A stretch of DNA of 64,000 nt from Chlorobiaceae bacterium (GTDB lineage: Bacteria > Bacteroidota > Chlorobiia > Chlorobiales > Chlorobiaceae), in assembly GCA_012972825.1 (NCBI GenBank), contig JABDHL010000057.1, positions 1 through 64,000 of the forward strand, given 5' to 3'. The position numbers and the translations under genes are program-made. Under the pieces are notes generated by a model. The model searched no databases. It saw only the letters and a list, made by a program, of their open reading frames with translations, and had not been told where the DNA came from. Shown one piece after another: positions 28,509 through 38,252 of this stretch. How positions within the stretch are numbered: the stretch's first letter is position 1; each line of letters begins with the position of its first letter.

Positions 28509-29702
28509 ATGCCAAGATTTTCAAAAGCAGTTTCATCACTTCGTTCCTCTGAAATCCGGGATCTCATGACGCTGGCCTCAAGACCCGACATTATATCCTT
28601 TGCTGGTGGAATGCCCGGAAATGAACTTTTTCCTGTTCAGGAAGTGGAAGAACTTTATCGGGTACTTGATAGCAAAAAGAAACAGGCTGCGTTTCAATAC
28701 GGACCGACACCCGGCCTGCCATCGCTTCTTGAATCACTTGAAGGGTTCCTCGATAAAAAGGGTTTGCCTGTTAAGGAAAACAGGCTGCTCATAACGACAG
28801 GATCCCAGCAGGCTCTTAACATTCTTGCAAAAGCTTTTATTGACCCAGCAGAACCGGTACTTGTCGAAAACCCCTGCTTTATCGGTGCGCTCTCCGCTTT
28901 TCGTTCTTATGACGCTGAACTGAGAGGGATTGCGGTCGACCGTGACGGCATTTCGATAGAAGGACTCTGCCTGGAAATTGACAGAAAAGAGAGAGCCAAG
29001 TTTCTCTATATCACGCCATATTTCCATAACCCTGCAGGAGTGCTCTACTCTGTCGAACGCAAACAGCAGCTTATAGCGACTCTTCAGGGAACCGATATCC
29101 CGCTCATCGAGGACGATGCTTACGGGGATCTCTATTTTTTCGAAGAGGATCTTGATCGCCTCAGACCAATCAAAGCGATTAATCCGGACGGTATTAATGT
29201 TTGCTATACAGGCTCGTTCTCAAAAATTCTAGGCCCCGGTCTGAGACTTGGATGGATGCTTGTGCCTGAAAACATTTATGCTAAATGTGAACTGATCAAA
29301 CAGTCTGCTGATGCCTGTTCACCGAGTTACACTCAGGTGCTGGCTGATGCATTCATCCGGTCCGGCCAGATTTACAGCTATGTTGCCAGTGTCCGTCAGG
29401 AGTATAAAAAAAGAGCGGCTGCCATGGTCTCAGCCCTCAGGGAACACCTTCCGGTCTATGTGCAATGGAATGAACCTCGAGGGGGATTCTACATCTGGCT
29501 CACCCTGCCGGAAGGAACTGATGCGACCCGTATCATGACCCTGGCCATCGAAGGAGGAGCTGTGTTTGTTGCAGGAAAAACGTTCGATCCTGCAGGCAGA
29601 CAAAACAACTCGCTGCGGCTCTCATACTGCAACAACACACCTGAACAGATCGCAGAAGGTATCCCGATTGTTGCGGGCGCTATACGGAATATCTGCGGCT
29701 GA
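28509..29702 (+). CDS. PLP-dependent aminotransferase (fold I, aromatic/2-aminoadipate type)
   Basis: A 397-residue class I/II aminotransferase resembling LysN and archaeal aromatic aminotransferases. Visible motifs: ISFAGGMPGNELFP near 30, TTGSQQALNILAKAF near 95, YITPYFHNPAGVLYS near 170, and the PLP lysine in YTGSFSKILGPGLRLGW near 238-254. With iorAB and paaK in the same operon, interconversion of aryl pyruvates and aromatic amino acids is the likely job; 2-aminoadipate or branched substrates cannot be excluded. It starts 14 bp after the ACT gene and converges with the acyl-CoA synthetase gene with 7 bp between stops. Confidence 0.88.
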   Translation: MPRFSKAVSSLRSSEIRDLMTLASRPDIISFAGGMPGNELFPVQEVEELYRVLDSKKKQAAFQYGPTPGLPSLLESLEGFLDKKGLPVKENRLLITTGSQQALNILAKAFIDPAEPVLVENPCFIGALSAFRSYDAELRGIAVDRDGISIEGLCLEIDRKERAKFLYITPYFHNPAGVLYSVERKQQLIATLQGTDIPLIEDDAYGDLYFFEEDLDRLRPIKAINPDGINVCYTGSFSKILGPGLRLGWMLVPENIYAKCELIKQSADACSPSYTQVLADAFIRSGQIYSYVASVRQEYKKRAAAMVSALREHLPVYVQWNEPRGGFYIWLTLPEGTDATRIMTLAIEGGAVFVAGKTFDPAGRQNNSLRLSYCNNTPEQIAEGIPIVAGAIRNICG

Positions 29703-29709
29703 CTCAACC

Positions 29710-31401
29710 TCAAGCCTTTTCGGCATCGCTATGCGCTTCGATAAGTTTTCGGCGAAGCAGTTTGCCTATCGTTGATTTTGGAAGAGCAGTCGTAAATTCA
29801 ACATGTTTCGGAACTTTATATGCGGCAAGATCTTTACGGCAGTGCTCCTGAAGTTCTTCGGCGGAAAGTTGCTGACCTTCACGCAGAACAACCCAGGCCT
29901 TGACAGCTTCTCCCTGATAGGCATCAGGTACTCCTGCAACACCAACTTCGAATACTGAGGGATGAACGGCTATGACCTCTTCAACATCCCGAGGCCAGAC
30001 CTGGAAACCGCCGGGTTTGATGACATCCTTTTTACGGTCAACAATGAAGAGATAACCATCTTCATCGAGATAACCAAGATCGCCGGTATAGAGCCATCCA
30101 TCACGAAGTACAAGTGCTGTTTCAATCGGGTTCTGCCAGTACTCCTTCATGATCTGGGGAGCCCGCATGATAATTTCTCCAACTTCAAGCTCAGTAAGAA
30201 GATCATGACCGTTCTCCGCTTCAACTATACGAACCTCGACATCCGGAACAGGAATGCCTACCGAACCATACTTGTAAGTACCTAATATCGGAGTGAAAAC
30301 CGACGCAAGTGCAGATTCGGTAAGACTGTATGCATCGATAATCCTGCCTCCGGTAAGCTCTTCAAAACGCCTCTTGTTTTCAAGCATAAGGGGAGCTGCA
30401 CCCGACACACTGAGTTTAAGTGATTTCAGGATTGAACCGTCCCGCTTGACTTTTGGATGATTGATCAACGCAGTAAACAGGGTTGGCACTCCTGGCAGCA
30501 CCGCTGGTTTAAGGGTCTTGATGGTATGCAGCAGGTCATCGATATCACGCGGATTCGGAACAAGAGCAAGAGGGTAGCGCTGCATTAAAGCCGCAGACAT
30601 AATCCCAACCTGGGCATAGACATGAAACAGCGGCATGTTAAGGAGAATAACATCTTTTCCTTTTTCGAGAATGACACTGAACCAGCTGGCAATCTGCATA
30701 CCTGTAATCACAAGCCCATGATGTGTAATGACAACACACTTGGGATTACCGGTTGTTCCTCCTGAAAAGAGAAAAAGGGCCGGATCGTCATGCTTGATGA
30801 GCATCGGAGTAGATTCACCCCCAAAATGAGCCCTTATCAGATCGCCCAGCCAGTGATCGCCAGGCTTCAAAGTTACCCTGTGCCCATCCTTTTTTTCTTT
30901 AAAAACCGAAAAAAGAAGTGTGCTAAAAGGGGAAAGATACTCCTTGATATTTGTCGCAATAATTCTTTTCAGACGTGAATCCGGCTGAACATTCTTGATT
31001 TTCTTATAAAAAGAAGTCAAGACAATCGCGGTTTCGGCGCCGCATTCATTGAGTGCGTGCTCAAACTCATTGAGGGTATAAAGCGGATTCATGGGAACCG
31101 CAATAGCTCCTGCTTTCCATATACCGAACTCACTTATCAGCATCTGAGGAGAGTTGGGCATGACCAAGGCCACGCGGTCACCTTTGCCGATACCAAGTGA
31201 GATTAGAGCCACGGCAAGGGCATTGCTTTGCTGTTCGAATTCCCCGTATGAGACAGATGCACCCTTGAAGAACATCATGGTCTGTTTCGGAGACTCTTCT
31301 GCCGTTGTTCGAACGACATCAATTAATGTCTGTTCCGGATAAGGCTGAAGCGTGTGGGGCACCCCTTTGTCGTAATGGCTGATCCAGGGTTTAGGTCTCA
31401 T
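29710..31401 (-). CDS. long-chain acyl-CoA synthetase
   Basis: AMP-forming acyl-CoA ligase (563 residues), a FadD-like enzyme that activates fatty acids in the cytoplasm or at the membrane. Motifs are FLFSGGTTGNPKCVVITH (ATP-binding P-loop) near 220, IDAYSLTESAL near 350, DGWLYTGDLGYLDEDGY near 430, VDRKKDVIKPGGFQVWPRDVE (the linker/hinge) and the C-terminal PKSTIGKLLRRKL with the adenylation Lys. Substrate chain length cannot be read from the sequence. No operon partner on this strand; bioA lies 76 bp upstream. Confidence 0.92.
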   Translation of the reverse strand: MRPKPWISHYDKGVPHTLQPYPEQTLIDVVRTTAEESPKQTMMFFKGASVSYGEFEQQSNALAVALISLGIGKGDRVALVMPNSPQMLISEFGIWKAGAIAVPMNPLYTLNEFEHALNECGAETAIVLTSFYKKIKNVQPDSRLKRIIATNIKEYLSPFSTLLFSVFKEKKDGHRVTLKPGDHWLGDLIRAHFGGESTPMLIKHDDPALFLFSGGTTGNPKCVVITHHGLVITGMQIASWFSVILEKGKDVILLNMPLFHVYAQVGIMSAALMQRYPLALVPNPRDIDDLLHTIKTLKPAVLPGVPTLFTALINHPKVKRDGSILKSLKLSVSGAAPLMLENKRRFEELTGGRIIDAYSLTESALASVFTPILGTYKYGSVGIPVPDVEVRIVEAENGHDLLTELEVGEIIMRAPQIMKEYWQNPIETALVLRDGWLYTGDLGYLDEDGYLFIVDRKKDVIKPGGFQVWPRDVEEVIAVHPSVFEVGVAGVPDAYQGEAVKAWVVLREGQQLSAEELQEHCRKDLAAYKVPKHVEFTTALPKSTIGKLLRRKLIEAHSDAEKA

Positions 31402-31477
31402 TGCGGTGTTTGACTTTTAAACATATAAATCAGATAAGACGTGATATAGAAAACTCCAATATACTCCAAAACAAAAA

Positions 31478-32785
31478 CTACTGCATTGTTTTAACAACGT
31501 CGCACACAGCTGCAGTCAATATTCTGAGTTCCTCATCATGCATAATAAAGGGAGGCATAAGATAGATCAGTCGTCCGAATGGACGAACCCAGACCCCTTT
31601 ATCAACAAATTGCTTCTGAACAACAGCCATATCTAGCGGGCGGTGCAGTTCAACAACCCCGATAGCGCCAAGGACACGGACATCAGAAACATTTGTTAAC
31701 TCCATGCAGGAATCAAGCCCTTGACGGAGTCCCGCTTCAAGGCGAAGTACCGATTCCTGCCAGTCATAGCTGGCCAGCAGACTAAGGTTTGCCGAAGCAA
31801 CAGCGCAAGAAAGGGGGTTTGCCATAAAGGTCGGGCCGTGCATGAACAGGCCGGGATTACCAGAACAGATGGTATAAGCAACTCTGTCTGTTGTCATAGT
31901 AGCGGCAAGAGTCATATACCCGCCGGTCAACGCTTTCCCTACACATATAATATCCGGCACAATACCGGCATGCTCAAGGGCAAACATCTTTCCCGTTCGT
32001 CCAAAACCAGTAGCGATTTCATCGAAAATCAAGAGTACATCATAGCGGTCGCACAACTCCCTGAGCCTCACAAGATAGTGTGGAGCATAAAACTTCATTC
32101 CTCCTGCTCCCTGGACGACAGGCTCAATAATCACTGCGGCAATCTCCATGTGGTGCTGTTCAAGCATCAAGCGAATATCGGCAAGATCCCTATCGGTACA
32201 AGGCTCATGAAACCGGCATGCTGGAGCTTCAGCAAAAAACTGTTTCTGAATCGTACCTTTGAACAGAGAGTGAATGCCTGTTACAGGATCGCAGACAGAC
32301 ATTGCAGCAAAGGTGTCACCATGATACCCTGAGCGGACGGTCAGCAATCGGTTTTTGGAGAATTGTCCCGAAGCCGCCCAGTACTGAATAGCCATCTTGA
32401 TGGCAACTTCAACCGACACTGACCCTGAATCACTGAAAAAAACTTTCTGCAGAGGCTGAGGTGTCAATGCAATCAGCTGTTTTGCCAGATTCACTGCAGG
32501 TTCATGGGTCAGCCCTCCGAACATGACATGGCTCATTCGCTGCATCTGTGAGACTATTGCCTCGTTGAGCACCCTATGATTGTACCCATGAATGGCTGCC
32601 CACCAGGAAGACATCCCGTCAATAAGTTTTCGGCCATCCTCAAGCTCAAGAAAAACATCATATGCACGGAAGACAGGGTAGACCGGCAAAGGATTGTTCA
32701 CCGAAGTATACGGATGCCAGAGATGATTGTGGTCGAAATCCAGATCAATGGAATGAGACGATATGGCCATAGCTTTTGACTTCAT
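31478..32785 (-). CDS. bioA: adenosylmethionine--8-amino-7-oxononanoate aminotransferase
   Basis: Converts KAPA to DAPA in biotin synthesis, with S-adenosylmethionine as amino donor. The 435-residue protein has LWHPYTSV near the start (the BioA hallmark), SSWWAAIHGYNH, the ligand segment VFFSDSGSVSVE, LIFDEIATGFGRTG and the PLP lysine in CVGKALTGGYMTLAAT. I start it at ATG 32783-32785 because upstream ORF codons would overlap bioD by 44 bp. It is the last gene of the biotin operon, 25 bp after bioD. Confidence 0.94.
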   Translation of the reverse strand: MKSKAMAISSHSIDLDFDHNHLWHPYTSVNNPLPVYPVFRAYDVFLELEDGRKLIDGMSSWWAAIHGYNHRVLNEAIVSQMQRMSHVMFGGLTHEPAVNLAKQLIALTPQPLQKVFFSDSGSVSVEVAIKMAIQYWAASGQFSKNRLLTVRSGYHGDTFAAMSVCDPVTGIHSLFKGTIQKQFFAEAPACRFHEPCTDRDLADIRLMLEQHHMEIAAVIIEPVVQGAGGMKFYAPHYLVRLRELCDRYDVLLIFDEIATGFGRTGKMFALEHAGIVPDIICVGKALTGGYMTLAATMTTDRVAYTICSGNPGLFMHGPTFMANPLSCAVASANLSLLASYDWQESVLRLEAGLRQGLDSCMELTNVSDVRVLGAIGVVELHRPLDMAVVQKQFVDKGVWVRPFGRLIYLMPPFIMHDEELRILTAAVCDVVKTMQ

Positions 32786-32810
32786 AACTTTAGGTGACGC
32801 TGACCTCTTT

Positions 32811-33485
32811 TTAAAAGCAGAGACCGACGAGCTGCTCTCCTTCGAGCGATCCATCCTGAAGGTCTATGAGCGGCGCTGCTGATCCCGCTTTATTAAGGTA
32901 GTAAAGGATAACCTCACGAGTATCATCAGCTATAACCTTATCGATGTTCTCAAAGAGGTTATAGATTACTCCCCTGATAACGATTCCCCGTTTCACACAG
33001 GCTTCAATCGAGAGAAGCGTATGGCTGATACTGCCAAGCTTCGGGCCAGTCACAAGAACAAGCTCGTATCCGGCATCGCGAATATAGTCGGCAAAAAGCA
33101 GATCAAGAGAAAGGGGCACCAATAACCCGCCAACCCCTTCCAGAAGAACCAATTCATAGCGTTTCTGCAAAGCAAAGGTCGCTCGGCGAATGTGCAGGAC
33201 ATCAATCTCGACTCCTTCCATACGACCCGAAAGGTGAGGCGACGCGGGATGATGGAAAACGTAGGGAGAGGTTAACCCCTCCCTGTCAACATCCTGCAGG
33301 CCAATGCCCATAAGACGTCGGTGTTCCAGGATATCTTCCGCTACGCCTTCACAGCCAGTCTGGACAATTTTCTGGGTTATGACGGCTTTTCCCTGCTGAA
33401 GCAGGGCTTTGGCTATCAGACCTGTCGCATAAGTTTTTCCGATTCCGGTATCAATACCTGAAACGGCAACAACGGATCCTTTCAT
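32811..33485 (-). CDS. bioD: dethiobiotin synthetase
   Basis: Closes the ureido ring of biotin by ATP-dependent carboxylation of DAPA. The 224-residue protein has the P-loop GIDTGIGKTYATGL at 10-23, a QKIVQTGC segment with the DAPA-binding Lys near 39, and the EGVGGLLVPL motif near 115. The start overlaps the stop of bioC by four bases (ATGA, 33482-33485). Confidence 0.95.
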   Translation of the reverse strand: MKGSVVAVSGIDTGIGKTYATGLIAKALLQQGKAVITQKIVQTGCEGVAEDILEHRRLMGIGLQDVDREGLTSPYVFHHPASPHLSGRMEGVEIDVLHIRRATFALQKRYELVLLEGVGGLLVPLSLDLLFADYIRDAGYELVLVTGPKLGSISHTLLSIEACVKRGIVIRGVIYNLFENIDKVIADDTREVILYYLNKAGSAAPLIDLQDGSLEGEQLVGLCF

Positions 33486-34270
33486 AACAGCTTCTTTTTA
33501 AGACAGCAATAAACAGGATGATAAGTCAGGTAGACACCGTTTTCGCAGGAAAACAATCGCTGGTACTCTGCAAGGAAATACTGATACCTGCTTTTTGTCC
33601 AAGACCGGCGCAGAAGACCGTTGACGCCAGTCTTTCGTATATGATGGAGCATCGCATCAGGCGTACTGAATTCAATGCGTTGTTCATCTTCCCTGCTGAA
33701 AGTAAGATCAAAATACCGTCCAGCCAGTATTTCAAGTTCATCGAGAGTGTGATAACAAAGTCCGACATCCTCGATACTTGCGATTTCCTGCATATTTGAG
33801 GTACTGAAGGTACTGAAGGCCAGAAGACCCCCAGGCCTGAGATGAATGGACATTGTTCTGAAAAAGTCATCAAGATCATCAAGCCATTGCAACGTGGCAT
33901 TTGAAACAACGAGATCAAGCTCTGAAGGCAGAACATCGCTGCACTCTATATCCCCGGCAATAAAATGAAACTTCTCAACAGCAAATCTTTCGAGTACCTT
34001 TCGAAGGCAATAAAGGCTCTCTTCAACAAGATCATTGGCATAATAGCTCTTTACTGAGCAGCGGTTAAGCAGCTCAGCCATAAGTAAACCCGATCCTGAC
34101 CCAACCTCTAGAACGCGTTCGAATGCGCATGCCGTCATCTCCCGACAGATCATTTCAGAAAGTTCTGCCGCCATGGTTTTCTGCACGACTGCATTGCCGC
34201 TATAGCTGCTGAGGGTTCTGCTGAACCTTTGACGCACAAGCTCCTTATCTATTTTTATTTTCTGCAGCAT
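33482..34270 (-). CDS. bioC: malonyl-ACP O-methyltransferase
   Basis: Methylates malonyl-ACP with S-adenosylmethionine so that the fatty-acid machinery can build the pimeloyl chain of biotin. The 262-residue Rossmann-like methyltransferase has the SAM motif VLEVGSGSGLL near 53-63, LDLVVSNATLQWL near 120 and PGGLLAFSTF near 148. The N-terminal VRQRFSRTLSSYSGNAVVQ matches BioC. It overlaps bioG by 16 bp upstream and bioD by 4 bp downstream. Confidence 0.94.
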   Translation of the reverse strand: MLQKIKIDKELVRQRFSRTLSSYSGNAVVQKTMAAELSEMICREMTACAFERVLEVGSGSGLLMAELLNRCSVKSYYANDLVEESLYCLRKVLERFAVEKFHFIAGDIECSDVLPSELDLVVSNATLQWLDDLDDFFRTMSIHLRPGGLLAFSTFSTSNMQEIASIEDVGLCYHTLDELEILAGRYFDLTFSREDEQRIEFSTPDAMLHHIRKTGVNGLLRRSWTKSRYQYFLAEYQRLFSCENGVYLTYHPVYCCLKKKLL

Positions 34271-34947
34271 GCAAGCACCTCCTGCAGATTAATGAAATGA
34301 AAAAAAGGAAAATGTGGCATATCGGCAATAACAGTTTGAGGAACACCTTTCCATGCAGTGAACTGCTTCCGTGCTGGAAAAACAAGATCTCTTCCGCCTA
34401 TGACAGCATGATTGTACTGCCATGCAGCAACATCATGCAGGTATCCGGTCTGCATAGACTCCTGCAGCCGTTCCAGCTCTTCCAGTTGGTCCGAAGTTTT
34501 GCGATCCGGGGACATTGTGGAAAAAAGGGCAAGGGCTTCTCGGCTTCCGCACATCCTGCGATTAAAACGATGACGATTTTCTTCAGAATAGGTTGAAAGA
34601 GTTGCATGAAACAACTCTGGCGGAATACCCAGCTCGGCATCTACCGGATGCAGGGTACCGTTGATGGCAATGGCACGCTCTACAACGGGAAGTTCAGTAA
34701 GCTGTGCCACCCAGACACCGAATGACCAGGCAACCACCGTTATGCAGTCATAACGGCTGATCTCTTTTATAAACCACGAATCAGGCTCCAACGTACGGTA
34801 ATCGTAACAGACCAGGAAGTCCGGTGAAAAATCTGCGGCGAGCGATTCATGCAACAGATGAGCGGCGATACGATGGTCCATACCCCAACCATTGAAGAAA
34901 AGCAAGAGCTCATCGGCTCCCTGTTTTCGAAGCCATACTGTTTTCAT
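34255..34947 (-). CDS. bioG: pimeloyl-ACP methyl ester carboxylesterase BioG
   Basis: Removes the methyl group from pimeloyl-ACP methyl ester, releasing the product for BioF. The 230-residue alpha/beta hydrolase of the BioG (DUF452) type begins LLLFFNGWGMDHR and has the nucleophile elbow VVAWSFGVWVA (Ser near 85) and a final HFPFFHF that carries the catalytic His. BioG takes the place of the E. coli BioH. I chose ATG 34945-34947; the upstream codons overlap bioF and look non-coding. It begins 7 bp after the bioF stop. Confidence 0.92.
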   Translation of the reverse strand: MKTVWLRKQGADELLLFFNGWGMDHRIAAHLLHESLAADFSPDFLVCYDYRTLEPDSWFIKEISRYDCITVVAWSFGVWVAQLTELPVVERAIAINGTLHPVDAELGIPPELFHATLSTYSEENRHRFNRRMCGSREALALFSTMSPDRKTSDQLEELERLQESMQTGYLHDVAAWQYNHAVIGGRDLVFPARKQFTAWKGVPQTVIADMPHFPFFHFINLQEVLACCRK

Positions 34948-34954
34948 GATATCG

Positions 34955-36112
34955 TTATCCTCGGATAATTTCAGGTATTCGTGCAATATCTTCCCACTGC
35001 AGTGTTGAGCGGAGAGAAATGCGGATACGGGCGGCATTTTCAGGAACGGCAGGAGGACGCACCGGCATACAGAGAAATCCTGCACTTCTCAACCGGGCAG
35101 CCAAGGCTAAGGACAAGTCATTACCACCTGTAATTACTGGAATAATATGACTTTCGCCAGGGACATCAAAGCCACACGAGATCAGTTCGCTACGAAGTCT
35201 CGAGGCAAGCTTGAGGAGTGCCACTCTGTCAGGAAACATGGTAGTCTGCCGATTCAGAGTCAACAGGCTCCATCCAAGAATAGCCGGAGGCAATGCCGTG
35301 GTAAAAATAAATGACCGCATGGTATTCAGCAGATATTCTCTTACCAGAGAGCTCATCACGGCAAAAGCTCCAGTTGAAGCCAGAGCCTTGCCGAATGTTC
35401 CGGTTATGATATCGATCTGCTGTACCATCCCTGCTGTTTCACATAACCCGAGACCGCGCTCTCCAAATACCCCCACACCGTGCGCTTCATCAACAATAAG
35501 GAAAGCTTCGTATTTCTCTTTCAAAGCAACAAGCCGGGAAAGATCTGCAAGATCCCCGTCCATGCTGAACACCGATTCAGAAACAATAAAAATCTGGCGG
35601 TACTTGCCCCGTGCCTCCGAAAGCAGCTCTTCAAGATGTTCGTAGTCCCGATGACGATAACGCTGATAGGGTGCTTCGGCAATTTTCATTCCGTCAATAA
35701 TGCTGGCATGATTCAGTCGGTCACTCAACACAAGATCATGACGGTTGCACAAAGCGGGAAGTATGCCGATGTTGGCATGATACCCGCTGTTGAAAACCAT
35801 AGCCGATTCCCGTCCGTAGAGTAATGCCAGGACTTTTTCCAGCTGATCATAAAGGGGGTGATTTCCCGTCAGCAGGCGGGATGAGGAACTGGTCATGGCA
35901 TGAGAACTCTTCCTGAACTGACTGCCGTACCCTTCAAGCATAGCCTTGTCATCACCAAGACCAAGATAATCGTTCGAGGAAAGGTTCAAAAGCAACTGCC
36001 CGTTTACCTCAATATCCTTGCCATTTCGAGCGGAAATGTCAGGAAGAACCCTGTACCGGTCAAGACTCTTAAGCCCATAAAGCTCTTCACGGATCCGTTC
36101 ATAAAACTGCAT
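34955..36112 (-). CDS. bioF: 8-amino-7-oxononanoate synthase
   Basis: PLP enzyme that condenses pimeloyl-ACP and alanine to KAPA. The 385-residue protein has LNLSSNDYLGLG near 45 and SSRLLTGNHPLYDQLE near 77, LIVDEAHGVGVFGERGLG near 203 and the PLP lysine in GTFGKALASTGAF near 238. It begins 12 bp after bioB stops; normal length. Confidence 0.95.
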   Translation of the reverse strand: MQFYERIREELYGLKSLDRYRVLPDISARNGKDIEVNGQLLLNLSSNDYLGLGDDKAMLEGYGSQFRKSSHAMTSSSSRLLTGNHPLYDQLEKVLALLYGRESAMVFNSGYHANIGILPALCNRHDLVLSDRLNHASIIDGMKIAEAPYQRYRHRDYEHLEELLSEARGKYRQIFIVSESVFSMDGDLADLSRLVALKEKYEAFLIVDEAHGVGVFGERGLGLCETAGMVQQIDIITGTFGKALASTGAFAVMSSLVREYLLNTMRSFIFTTALPPAILGWSLLTLNRQTTMFPDRVALLKLASRLRSELISCGFDVPGESHIIPVITGGNDLSLALAARLRSAGFLCMPVRPPAVPENAARIRISLRSTLQWEDIARIPEIIRG

Positions 36113-36124
36113 TGACAGGCTCCA

Positions 36125-37129
36125 TCAGTTAAAACTCGCAATCTGACTTGCAAACCTGCGGTCATCAGCAACATCCCTGCCTCTCGTGGTCAGATAGCCT
36201 CCGGTAAGATAACCGTTTGCTCCGGAAAGCATCAAAAGACCCTGAAAATCCTTCATGATCGTTTCGCGGCCAGCAGCAAACTTTATGATTTTGTCGGGAT
36301 GCGCAAGACGGCATATTGCGAACGTTTTCACAATATCAGCGACAGAAACCGGTTCACTTCCTTCAAGCGGTGTCCCGTCTATCGGTACCAGAACATTGAG
36401 CGGAATAACGGAAACATCGAGCTTCTGGAGTGTAAAAATCATATCAATGCGATCCTGCATCGACTCCCCGACGCCCATAATCCCACCGCAGCAGACGGAT
36501 ATATTGTTCTTTCTCAACAGCCTGATGGTCTTGATCCGATCTTCGACCGTATGCGTATCAGCAATAAGGTCATGGTATCTGTCCGGCGCAACCTGAATAT
36601 TGATGTTGTAATGAGCTATCCCCTGAGCAGCAAGAGCTGCGGCAGGCTCCTCACCCAGAACGCCAAGTGAAGCACAGACATGCAGTTCAGGCAAATCCCT
36701 ATGCAACCGGTTGATCATAGCAAGCACCCTCTGATATTCAGGAGTTATCTTTTCATAACCGTAACCGCTGGTAACGATGCCGAAATGGGAGACGCCCTCC
36801 GCTACGCAGTTGCGCGCTTCGATAAGGACAGACTCTTCATCGACAAGACCATAAACCTCAATATCTGCCCTGTTGTGCCGTGACTGAGCACAAAACTTGC
36901 AATTTTCGCCGCACACTCCCGATTTTGCATTCATTATTGAACATGCATGAAGCGATTCCGTTCCACTTGCATACCTGTTTTTGACCTTGTTTGCCAGAGC
37001 TGAGAGATCAAGCGCAAGCTCACCCGGAAGATCCGCCAGCAGAGAGGCTTCAGCCCGACTGATCGGTTCACCGGTTTCAAGTACCCGATATGCTGCTGTA
37101 ATTTGAGGATGGAGCAACTTTGTATCCAT
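36125..37129 (-). CDS. bioB: biotin synthase
   Basis: Radical SAM enzyme that inserts sulfur into dethiobiotin. The 334-residue protein has the radical-SAM cluster motif C-x3-C-x2-C in [14 protein letters not shown], the [11 protein letters not shown] stretch, [15 protein letters not shown] with the AdoMet-site region, and the [15 protein letters not shown] motif near 198. The second [2Fe-2S] cluster ligands are spread over the C-terminal half. It is the second gene of the biotin operon, 20 bp after birA. Confidence 0.95.
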   Translation of the reverse strand: MDTKLLHPQITAAYRVLETGEPISRAEASLLADLPGELALDLSALANKVKNRYASGTESLHACSIMNAKSGVCGENCKFCAQSRHNRADIEVYGLVDEESVLIEARNCVAEGVSHFGIVTSGYGYEKITPEYQRVLAMINRLHRDLPELHVCASLGVLGEEPAAALAAQGIAHYNINIQVAPDRYHDLIADTHTVEDRIKTIRLLRKNNISVCCGGIMGVGESMQDRIDMIFTLQKLDVSVIPLNVLVPIDGTPLEGSEPVSVADIVKTFAICRLAHPDKIIKFAAGRETIMKDFQGLLMLSGANGYLTGGYLTTRGRDVADDRRFASQIASFN

Positions 37130-37149
37130 AATAAATCTAAATGTTTTAA

Positions 37150-38136
37150 TTAGAATGTGTCTTTACGCAGATGAGCTTCACCAGATGAAATAAAAAGCAC
37201 TTGCCCATCTGAACTCTCAACCTTCAGCTCTCCTCCCCGCGAAATCCCGGCAACTTTTCCGCTCACTTTTCGTTTAAACTGATCAATTGTAACCTGCTTC
37301 GACTGAAGAAGTGAATACCTTTCGAGATAGGGAAGAATAAAACCGAGATCGTCCTGGAGAAGCCATGCATCGTAGAGTGGTTCGAAATGATTCAGAACAG
37401 AAGCAAGAAGCTCAGGCCTCGAAAATAAACGCCCTGTCTCCAGAAAAAGAGAGGTCGCCATATCCTGCAGTTCAGACGGCATCAGAGACTGGTTGACATT
37501 GATACCGATTCCAACAACAACAAAGTGCGTCAGATCTGGCTCAGACTGCATTTCGCAGAGTACGCCGCAAACCTTCCTGCCATTGAGAAGAATATCGTTC
37601 GGCCACTTGATCAACGGTACAAGATCGGCGGCAGCACTGCTCAAGGCTTGATGAACAGCTGCAGCCACCAGCAGCGTAAGCTGAGGAACACGGATCAAAG
37701 GAACCCCTGGACGCAGAATCAGCGAAAAGTAAAGATTGACCCCCGAGGGAGACAACCAGATTCGACCCATTCGACCCCGACCTCCTGTCTGAGAATCAGC
37801 AACGACGACACTCCCTTCAGGTGATCCATCGTTGGCAAGTGCCTTTGCAAGAAGATTTGTTGACGCAGTGACACTGTGATAGAACAGGTTTCTGCCGAAC
37901 CGTTGACCGGTTAAAAACGGTGTAACCTCGGCTTCGACAGGTCGACCTGTCAGGCCCGATAGTCGATACCCCCTGCCTGTTACCGCATCAACATGGTAAC
38001 CCTCTGCTCGCAACAGCCTGATATGCTTCCATACCGCACTTCTGGTCATCCCAAAATCACGAGAGAGCTCTTCACCCGACAAAAAATCACCGGCTTTCGA
38101 CAATCGATTTATAATCTGAGCAGCAACATCATTCAT
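37150..38136 (-). CDS. birA: biotin--protein ligase / biotin operon repressor BirA
   Basis: Bifunctional protein: it biotinylates acetyl-CoA carboxylase carrier protein and represses the biotin operon when biotinyl-AMP accumulates. The 328-residue protein has an N-terminal winged-helix domain (residues 1-65, [20 protein letters not shown]) and the catalytic domain with GGRGRMGR (ligand loop) near 123 and [15 protein letters not shown] near 188, and an SH3-like C-terminal tail. ATG at 38136 is used because the longer reading would include the operator. It is the first gene of the operon and is probably autoregulated. Confidence 0.93.
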   Translation of the reverse strand: MNDVAAQIINRLSKAGDFLSGEELSRDFGMTRSAVWKHIRLLRAEGYHVDAVTGRGYRLSGLTGRPVEAEVTPFLTGQRFGRNLFYHSVTASTNLLAKALANDGSPEGSVVVADSQTGGRGRMGRIWLSPSGVNLYFSLILRPGVPLIRVPQLTLLVAAAVHQALSSAAADLVPLIKWPNDILLNGRKVCGVLCEMQSEPDLTHFVVVGIGINVNQSLMPSELQDMATSLFLETGRLFSRPELLASVLNHFEPLYDAWLLQDDLGFILPYLERYSLLQSKQVTIDQFKRKVSGKVAGISRGGELKVESSDGQVLFISSGEAHLRKDTF

Positions 38137-38165
38137 AAAAAAAGAGTAGTCAAGCAAAAAAAGAT

Positions 38166-38197
38166 TTGTCAACCTAAATCAACGCCAAGGTTGACAA
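38166..38197. promoter_or_regulatory. BirA operator
   Basis: TTGTCAACC (38166-38174) and GGTTGACAA (38189-38197) form a perfect 9-bp inverted repeat with a 14-base spacer, which is the classical BirA box (TTGTxAACC-N14-16-GGTTxACAA). It lies 30 bp upstream of the birA start codon. A TATTAT/TATAAA-rich stretch next to it (38198-38210, minus strand) can hold the -10 element, so binding would block the promoter. Confidence 0.92.
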
Positions 38198-38252
38198 CTT
38201 TATAATATAAAAAAAAGCACATATCCGCGCGTCTCTTTCAACATCTCTTTTG

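Noticed and set aside
30796-31016. Plus-strand ORFs inside the acyl-CoA synthetase gene
   Set aside because: Shadow frames of a well-supported gene, as with many other antisense ORFs in the window.
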